DNA of 11,232 nt, taken from positions 1 to 11,232 of the forward strand of contig CAZXCT010000042.1 in assembly GCA_964639395.1 (NCBI GenBank), in the 5' to 3' direction. Position 1 is the first letter of the stretch; each line of letters starts with the position of its first letter. Both the position numbers and the translations under genes were made by a program. Positions 7,117 through 11,232 of this stretch are shown here, one piece after another. The notes under the pieces were generated by a model. It ran no database searches, had not been told where the DNA came from, and saw only the letters and a list, made by a program, of their open reading frames with translations. Source of the DNA: ATZT02 sp964639395. GTDB lineage: Bacteria; Actinomycetota; Actinomycetes; S36-B12; UBA5976.

Positions 7117-7674
7117 TTAATCTATTGAAGATTGACAATATTTTAGCAGTTGGTCAAAACTGGCTTGTAGGTTGTCGTTAATAAGGACAAAATCGAACTC
7201 ATCCTCCGCAGAAATCTCAAATTTAGCCAACTCGAGTCGCTTCTCGACTTGATCAAGTTTTTCGCTACCTCGCTCCAATAAGCGCCTTCTTAGCTCTTCG
7301 AGGTTAGGAGGTTTTATAAAAATCATCACTGCCGCCGGCACTAGTTTTTTGATTTGACGAGCACCCTGAATTTCTATTTCTAAAACAACGTTGATTCCTG
7401 AAGAAAGCTTTTCGTCAACTTCTGACTTTAATGTTCCGTATCTACTACCAGAAAACTCTGCCCATTCTAGAAATTCATCATTTTTGATTTTTTCATCAAA
7501 TTCACGCTCATTTAGAAAGTAATAATGTACTGCTTGCTTTTCGTCATCGCGTGGCACTCTGGTAGTCGCAGAAACTGAAAAACCAAATCTTTTATCATTC
7601 TCAATTAACCGTGAAACAAGGCTTCCTTTACCTACGCCCGACGGGCCAGATATTACAAATAATTTGCCCTTCAC
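7117..7674 (-). CDS. gmk: Guanylate kinase
   Basis: Gmk phosphorylates GMP to GDP with ATP, feeding GTP, dGTP and (p)ppGpp synthesis. The product has 185 residues, typical for the family. The P-loop is GPSGVGKGS at 10-18. The GMP-binding segment has SATTR (35-39) and the stretch EFLEWAEFSGSRYGT (67-81). IEIQGA (100-105) and the lid arginines in RRRLLERGSE (129-138) follow. The start is GTG at 7674, which overlaps the mihF stop as GTGA. No strong Shine-Dalgarno sequence precedes it, so it is probably translated by coupling to mihF. Sixteen bases separate its stop from rpoZ. Confidence 0.98.
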   Translation of the reverse strand: MKGKLFVISGPSGVGKGSLVSRLIENDKRFGFSVSATTRVPRDDEKQAVHYYFLNEREFDEKIKNDEFLEWAEFSGSRYGTLKSEVDEKLSSGINVVLEIEIQGARQIKKLVPAAVMIFIKPPNLEELRRRLLERGSEKLDQVEKRLELAKFEISAEDEFDFVLINDNLQASFDQLLKYCQSSID

Positions 7675-7985
7675 TCTGAAAATTCTCTAAGTAAGGCATT
7701 CAATTGGTGCTCGCCTAATCCTTTTATTCTTCTAGATTTAGCTATTTTTGCTTTTTCCATAAATTTAGCGGCCTTAATTTTACCCACTTTTGGTAAGGCC
7801 TCCAATAAAGCAATCACCTTCATTTTCGCCAGTGTCTCTTCAGACTTGGCTCTTTCGATTATCTCTTTTAAACCTAATTCTTTATTTTTTAACTTTTCTC
7901 TTATTTCAGCACGAAATTTTCTTGCTAATGCTGCTTTTTCTAAGGCAGCTCGCCGTTCGGCTAACGTTAGGTGCGGTACCGTCAA
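7671..7985 (-). CDS. mihF: Integration host factor, actinobacterial type (mIHF/sIHF)
   Basis: mIHF is a small nucleoid-associated DNA-binding protein restricted to actinobacteria and unrelated to the proteobacterial HU/IHF fold. It compacts and bends DNA and was named for its role in phage L5 integration. The 104-residue product has a basic N-terminal helix (about 8-48) and a helix-two-turns-helix region with LLEALPKVGKIKA (60-72) and SRRIKGLGEHQ (84-94). The family usually reads LPGVGK; here the glycine is lysine. The start is TTG at 7985, supported by AAGGGG six bases upstream. The gene lies 39 bases after pyrF and overlaps gmk by four bases. The same pyrF-mihF-gmk order is standard in actinobacteria and is strong evidence for the phylum. 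Confidence 0.96.
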   Translation of the reverse strand: MTVPHLTLAERRAALEKAALARKFRAEIREKLKNKELGLKEIIERAKSEETLAKMKVIALLEALPKVGKIKAAKFMEKAKIAKSRRIKGLGEHQLNALLREFSE

Positions 7986-7991
7986 CCTTTT

Positions 7992-7997
7992 CCCCTT
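7992..7997 (-). promoter_or_regulatory. Shine-Dalgarno sequence supporting the TTG start of mihF
   Basis: AAGGGG lies six bases upstream of the TTG at 7983-7985. It is the strongest ribosome binding site I see in the window and fixes an otherwise uncertain non-ATG start. The 39-base spacer around it shows no hairpin with a T run, so it gives no evidence of a transcription stop after pyrF. Confidence 0.65.
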
Positions 7998-8024
7998 AGT
8001 AGTCGAGGATTCATATTAACGCAA

Positions 8025-8711
8025 TTACAATAAACTTTGCGCAAGTCTCTGCGCATTTGCCGCGACGTCTTCACCCTGTGTGATGGGTCTGCCTATTACG
8101 AGTAAGTCGCTACCCGCCTCAATCGCCTCACGCGGTGTCATGATTCGTTTCTGATCAGAGTTTGCTGCGCCAATTGGTCTAACCCCAGGGGTGATTAGTT
8201 CTATCTTGGGGCCAACTGCGTTTCTTATTTCTCTAACTTCTTTCGGACTGCACACAATTGCACTCGCACCCGCCTCACATGCCTGCACTGCTAGTGCAAT
8301 TGCAACTTGTGAAACATCTTCTACTCTGAAAGCAGTGAGATCGCTCGCCTCAAGTGAAGTTAAAATCGTAACCGCAACGATTTTCGTGTCGCGAGCGGCG
8401 TTAACTGCAGCATCAATCATGTTCACACCACCCGCCGCATGAACGGTTAGGTACTTAGGTTTTATATCGCTAAGCGCAATTACGGCATTTGCAACCGTCT
8501 GAGGGATGTCATGTAATTTTAAATCAAGAAACAAATCGCATTCGGGTGCAAATTGGTGTACTAAATCCGTTGCTTTTCTGCCACTATGAAGAAAAGTTTC
8601 TAGCCCTACTTTCATACAAGATAGATAGGGACTCGTTAATGTCACCCAGTCCTTCATCACATCTAAGTTCGGGGCATCGAGTGCCAAAGCTATGGGGGCT
8701 CGCTTAACCAT
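8025..8711 (-). CDS. pyrF: Orotidine 5'-phosphate decarboxylase, short (type 1) form
   Basis: PyrF decarboxylates orotidine monophosphate to UMP, the last step of pyrimidine synthesis. The 228-residue TIM barrel shows LALDAPN (9-15) with D12, K34 (CMKVG) and the catalytic array DLKLHDIPQTV (63-73), where D63, K65 and D68 form the charged network. TPGVRP (174-179) and the phosphate-gripping IGRPI (206-210) follow. The length and motifs match the short form of E. coli and Bacillus (TIGR01740 type) rather than the roughly 275-residue type 2 form usual in Mycobacterium and Streptomyces. The start is ATG at 8711, inside the last eight bases of pyrD, which implies coupled translation. The gene follows pyrK and pyrD in the same order as the Bacillus pyr operon. 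Confidence 0.97.
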   Translation of the reverse strand: MVKRAPIALALDAPNLDVMKDWVTLTSPYLSCMKVGLETFLHSGRKATDLVHQFAPECDLFLDLKLHDIPQTVANAVIALSDIKPKYLTVHAAGGVNMIDAAVNAARDTKIVAVTILTSLEASDLTAFRVEDVSQVAIALAVQACEAGASAIVCSPKEVREIRNAVGPKIELITPGVRPIGAANSDQKRIMTPREAIEAGSDLLVIGRPITQGEDVAANAQRLAQSLL

Positions 8712-9645
8712 GGGCGCGATTTCTAATCAAATCTAATGCTGGCAGATTCTTTTCAACTAATATTTTGACAACTTCATTATGAATACGCACCGGACTGCTT
8801 GGGTCATTAAAAATAATAGTGCCGAGCGAGATAGCATTTGCGCCAGCCGCAATGAACTCAACCGCGTCATTTCCTGTTCTTAAGCCGCCTGATCCCAAGA
8901 TAAAGACATCATTAAAAGCTTCGCGAACTTGATAAATACATCTAACTGCAACAGGCCTTATCGCTGGGCCGGACAATCCGCCAGTCCCTCCACTCAGTAG
9001 CGGTTTTAGTGATTTAGTATCAATCACCATCCCTAAAAGCGTATTTATTAAACTCAAGCCATCTGCCCCGACTTTTATAACAGCAGCGGCAATCTCGACA
9101 ATGTCAGTAACATCTGGGGATAGTTTTGCCAAAATTGGAACACTTGTGATGTGCTTACGAACCGCTTTTATCGCATCTTGCGCCGTAACGGGATTGCAAG
9201 CAAAAACCTTATTTCTGTCCTCTACATTCGGACAAGATATATTTACCTCAATAGCAAGAATATCGCTTCTATTTTTTAACTTATAGGCTAATTTTGCGAA
9301 CTCCTCAACAGTATTACCTGCTATTGAGACAACTGTGGCAATCTTTTTTTCATTTAACCAAGCGAGATCATTTTCTAGAAAGTCGTCAATGCCTGGGCCC
9401 TGTAAACCAATTCCATTAAGCATTCCGCTCGGTGTTTCGCTCATCCGTGGTGTCGCACGTCCTGCGCGCGGTTCAAGCATGACGCTTTTAGTGACGATTC
9501 CACCGATAGTGGTCAAATCAAAAAACTGCGACAATTCTTTACCACTCGCCGCACATCCCGAAGCAGTAAAAATAGGGCTAGGCAACTGCGCATCAAAAAA
9601 AGTTGTTGTCATATTAACTTTTTCAGTTTTATCTATTTTCATCAT
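8704..9645 (-). CDS. pyrD: Dihydroorotate dehydrogenase class 1B, catalytic subunit
   Basis: PyrD oxidises dihydroorotate to orotate with FMN; in class 1B the electrons pass through PyrK to NAD+. The 313-residue barrel has PIFTASG (24-30), TKSV with K53, and NISCPNVE (135-142) with C138. A cysteine as catalytic base marks class 1, since the quinone-linked class 2 uses serine. The FMN-binding motifs are NTLLG (201-205), GGLSGPAI (222-229) and GSGG (251-254). There is no N-terminal membrane helix. The start is ATG at 9645, joined to the pyrK stop as TAATG. Two further in-frame ATG codons (9642 and 9612) exist, and the last would remove an 11-residue leader that the fold does not need. The neighbouring pyrK makes the class 1B call secure. 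Confidence 0.96.
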   Translation of the reverse strand: MMKIDKTEKVNMTTTFFDAQLPSPIFTASGCAASGKELSQFFDLTTIGGIVTKSVMLEPRAGRATPRMSETPSGMLNGIGLQGPGIDDFLENDLAWLNEKKIATVVSIAGNTVEEFAKLAYKLKNRSDILAIEVNISCPNVEDRNKVFACNPVTAQDAIKAVRKHITSVPILAKLSPDVTDIVEIAAAVIKVGADGLSLINTLLGMVIDTKSLKPLLSGGTGGLSGPAIRPVAVRCIYQVREAFNDVFILGSGGLRTGNDAVEFIAAGANAISLGTIIFNDPSSPVRIHNEVVKILVEKNLPALDLIRNRAHG

Positions 9646-10490
9646 TAGAGGTTATTTGCTCCGTAGGTGTCGGAGGGTATCGTTCCAACGTCATCCCAAC
9701 GAACTCTCTCACCCCTAAAGGTTGGGCCATCAACGCAAGCTCTAACCATTCTTGTGATTGAATCCTCGCCAATCACTGGAAGTACACAGGTCATGCAGAC
9801 TCCAATGCCACACGCCATCGCCTCTTCTACTGCAGTAAAAGAATATATTTTATGTTGTTGAGCAATTTTTGTTACCGCTGAAAGCATTGGCATTGGTCCA
9901 CAAGCATAGATAACTTGACTGTCAGATTTAGTAATCAAGTCTGGAAGTAGATCGGTGACAACACCGGTGGTGCCGGCGGATCCATCCTGCGTTGTAATTA
10001 GAACATTGTGTCCCAGTCGACGTGCTTCAAGTAGGCCAAACAATTTTTCGTTGTTTTGAGCTCCCAATATAAAATCAACACGACATCCTTTAGCTCTTAA
10101 GGTTTCTGCTAACTTGAAAAGTGGGGCTGATCCATATCCGCCCCCGATCAAGACGCAGGCCACCGGATCTTTAGGAATAGAAAAAGCTCTTCCCAATGGA
10201 CCGACAATATCTACCGCGTCATTTCTACGTAACTCGGTTATCCATTTCGTGCCCGCGCCGTGCGCGTCAACCACAATGTCAAGTGTTCCCCCGTACACTC
10301 CCCGATCATGTACTTGATAAATACTGAAGGCTCTTCTAAGAATTAATCCACTACTTAAACCGTCAATCGCTAATGTTACGAATTGACCCGGCTTAAACTC
10401 CTTTGGAATATCACCCGCTGTGAGCGTAATTAAATGATATGCCCCAGCACGAGTGTTAGAAATTACATTTGACTGAAACTGGATTGGCAT
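9645..10490 (-). CDS. pyrK: Dihydroorotate dehydrogenase class 1B, electron-transfer subunit
   Basis: PyrK carries FAD and a [2Fe-2S] cluster and passes electrons from PyrD to NAD+. The 281-residue product has a ferredoxin-reductase-like FAD domain (about 5-103) with the flavin motif RRAFSI (52-57) and VGPLG (96-100). The NAD-binding domain follows, with IGGGYGSAPLF (115-125) and YACGPMPML (195-203). The cluster ligands are C227, C232 and C235 (CGIGVCMTC) and C252 (ACVDGP). All four are present with the family spacing. The start is ATG at 10490, fused to the carB stop as TAATG, and GGGAG lies a short distance upstream within carB. The product is slightly longer than the roughly 255 residues of Bacillus PyrK, mostly at the C-terminal end. 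Confidence 0.96.
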   Translation of the reverse strand: MPIQFQSNVISNTRAGAYHLITLTAGDIPKEFKPGQFVTLAIDGLSSGLILRRAFSIYQVHDRGVYGGTLDIVVDAHGAGTKWITELRRNDAVDIVGPLGRAFSIPKDPVACVLIGGGYGSAPLFKLAETLRAKGCRVDFILGAQNNEKLFGLLEARRLGHNVLITTQDGSAGTTGVVTDLLPDLITKSDSQVIYACGPMPMLSAVTKIAQQHKIYSFTAVEEAMACGIGVCMTCVLPVIGEDSITRMVRACVDGPTFRGERVRWDDVGTIPSDTYGANNL

Positions 10491-11232
10491 TAAAGCTTCT
10501 CCCTTGCTGCGAAAATTCTTTTGTTGTGAGATTGCAGACTTTCAACCTGCATGCCATCACGTTTTATAGCTGCTATCCCCATAACAGCGGCTTTTAATCC
10601 TCTTGTGGTTGTGATGATCGGAACACCTTTGTTCGTCGCGGCAGTGCGAATTTCGTAACCATCTCGCCGCGGTCCGACTCCATAGGGGGTGTTGAACACC
10701 AGGTCAATTAAACCCTCATTAATGACTTGCAAGGTAGTTTTTTGATCTTTTGCTTCGCCCTCATAGTGTTTTCTAACTAATTTAGACTCTACTTTATTTT
10801 CGCGTAAAAAATCTGCTGTTCCTTTTGTTGCGTATATTTCAAAATTCATGGCTACCAATTCTTTTATTGAATCAAGTATTTCGTGTTTATCGCGATCGGC
10901 CGCTGATATAAAAATTGCTCCGCTTACCGGAAGCCCTGCGGCATAAGCTCCGCTTTGTGATTTAGCAAAAGCCATTCCAAAAGAGTGATCGATGCCCATG
11001 ACTTCACCAGTAGATTTCATCTCGGGGCCAAGTACGGTATCTACCCCATGAAATCTTCCGAAAGGTAGCACTGCTTCTTTAACTGCAATTGGTGCGCCGG
11101 TTAGCTTGGTCGTGACGTCATAGCGCGGAAGAACTTTCTTTTCGATTAGTTCTTTGATGCTTTCGCCGGCCATTATTCGGCTGGCGGCCTTGGCTATTTG
11201 CGTTGCGGTCGCTTTTGCAACAAAAGGCACGG
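10490..11232 (-). CDS. carB: Carbamoyl-phosphate synthase large subunit, C-terminal fragment
   Basis: CarB makes carbamoyl phosphate from bicarbonate, ammonia (delivered by CarA) and two ATP, for pyrimidine and arginine synthesis. Only the last 247 or so residues are in the window; the gene runs off the high-coordinate edge. The GTG at 11230 is an internal valine (VPFVAKAT, matching the family's internal sequence), not a start. Visible parts are the end of the carbamoyl-phosphate synthetic half, with LLPFG-like VLPFGRFHGVDTVLGPE and STGEVMGID. The C-terminal MGS-like allosteric domain follows, beginning near GAIFISAADRDK and carrying NTPYGVGPRRDG. In enterobacteria this domain binds UMP and ornithine; ligands here are unknown. 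The stop overlaps the pyrK start by one base. Confidence 0.98.
   Translation of the reverse strand, partial: VPFVAKATATQIAKAASRIMAGESIKELIEKKVLPRYDVTTKLTGAPIAVKEAVLPFGRFHGVDTVLGPEMKSTGEVMGIDHSFGMAFAKSQSGAYAAGLPVSGAIFISAADRDKHEILDSIKELVAMNFEIYATKGTADFLRENKVESKLVRKHYEGEAKDQKTTLQVINEGLIDLVFNTPYGVGPRRDGYEIRTAATNKGVPIITTTRGLKAAVMGIAAIKRDGMQVESLQSHNKRIFAAREKL

Noticed and set aside
9335..9718. Plus-strand open frame of 127 codons opposite pyrD and the end of pyrK
   Set aside because: It is antisense to strongly conserved FMN-binding and cluster-binding regions, and its translation looks like reversed coding sequence rather than a protein.
11228..11230. GTG at the window edge as the start of a short carB
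   Set aside because: It encodes an internal valine in a segment conserved inside CarB; the gene continues beyond the window.

Overview
The window is a compact block of housekeeping genes, all on the minus strand. It most likely comes from a low-G+C actinobacterium; G+C is roughly 40 % by eye. The actinobacterial signs are a gene for the integration host factor mIHF, a PriA whose helicase motifs have decayed, an RpoZ and a CoaBC of actinobacterial sequence type, heavy use of GTG and TTG starts, and the order carB-(pyr genes)-mihF-gmk-rpoZ-coaBC-metK-priA-def-fmt-rsmB. That order matches what I recall from Streptomyces and Mycobacterium. The low G+C, short spacers and overlapping genes fit a streamlined aquatic lineage such as the acI group (Nanopelagicales). 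This placement is inference and was not tested by any search. A run of ten N at 225-234 shows that the sequence is a scaffold from a draft or metagenome assembly.

In transcription order (high to low coordinates), the window opens with pyrimidine synthesis. It holds the 3' end of carB, then pyrK, pyrD and pyrF. These are joined by 1-base TAATG overlaps and one 8-base overlap, so they are almost certainly cotranscribed. PyrK and PyrD form an NAD-linked class 1B dihydroorotate dehydrogenase.

The middle part carries mihF (nucleoid protein), gmk (GMP to GDP), rpoZ (RNA polymerase omega) and coaBC (coenzyme A synthesis). An 83-base spacer, the longest in the window, precedes metK (S-adenosylmethionine synthesis). 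priA (replication restart) begins inside the end of metK.

The last part holds def and fmt, which remove and add the formyl group of initiator methionine, and then rsmB (16S rRNA m5C967 methylation). rsmB is split by the assembly gap and runs off the low-coordinate edge.

Every stretch longer than 83 bases is coding. I see no RNA gene, mobile element, CRISPR array, convincing terminator or unknown gene. No undescribed system is visible. The points worth a second look are the Firmicutes-like pyrK-pyrD-pyrF cassette in an actinobacterial locus, the helicase-dead PriA with intact zinc sites, the acidic tail on RpoZ, eight consecutive genes with non-ATG starts, and the frame change across the gap in rsmB.
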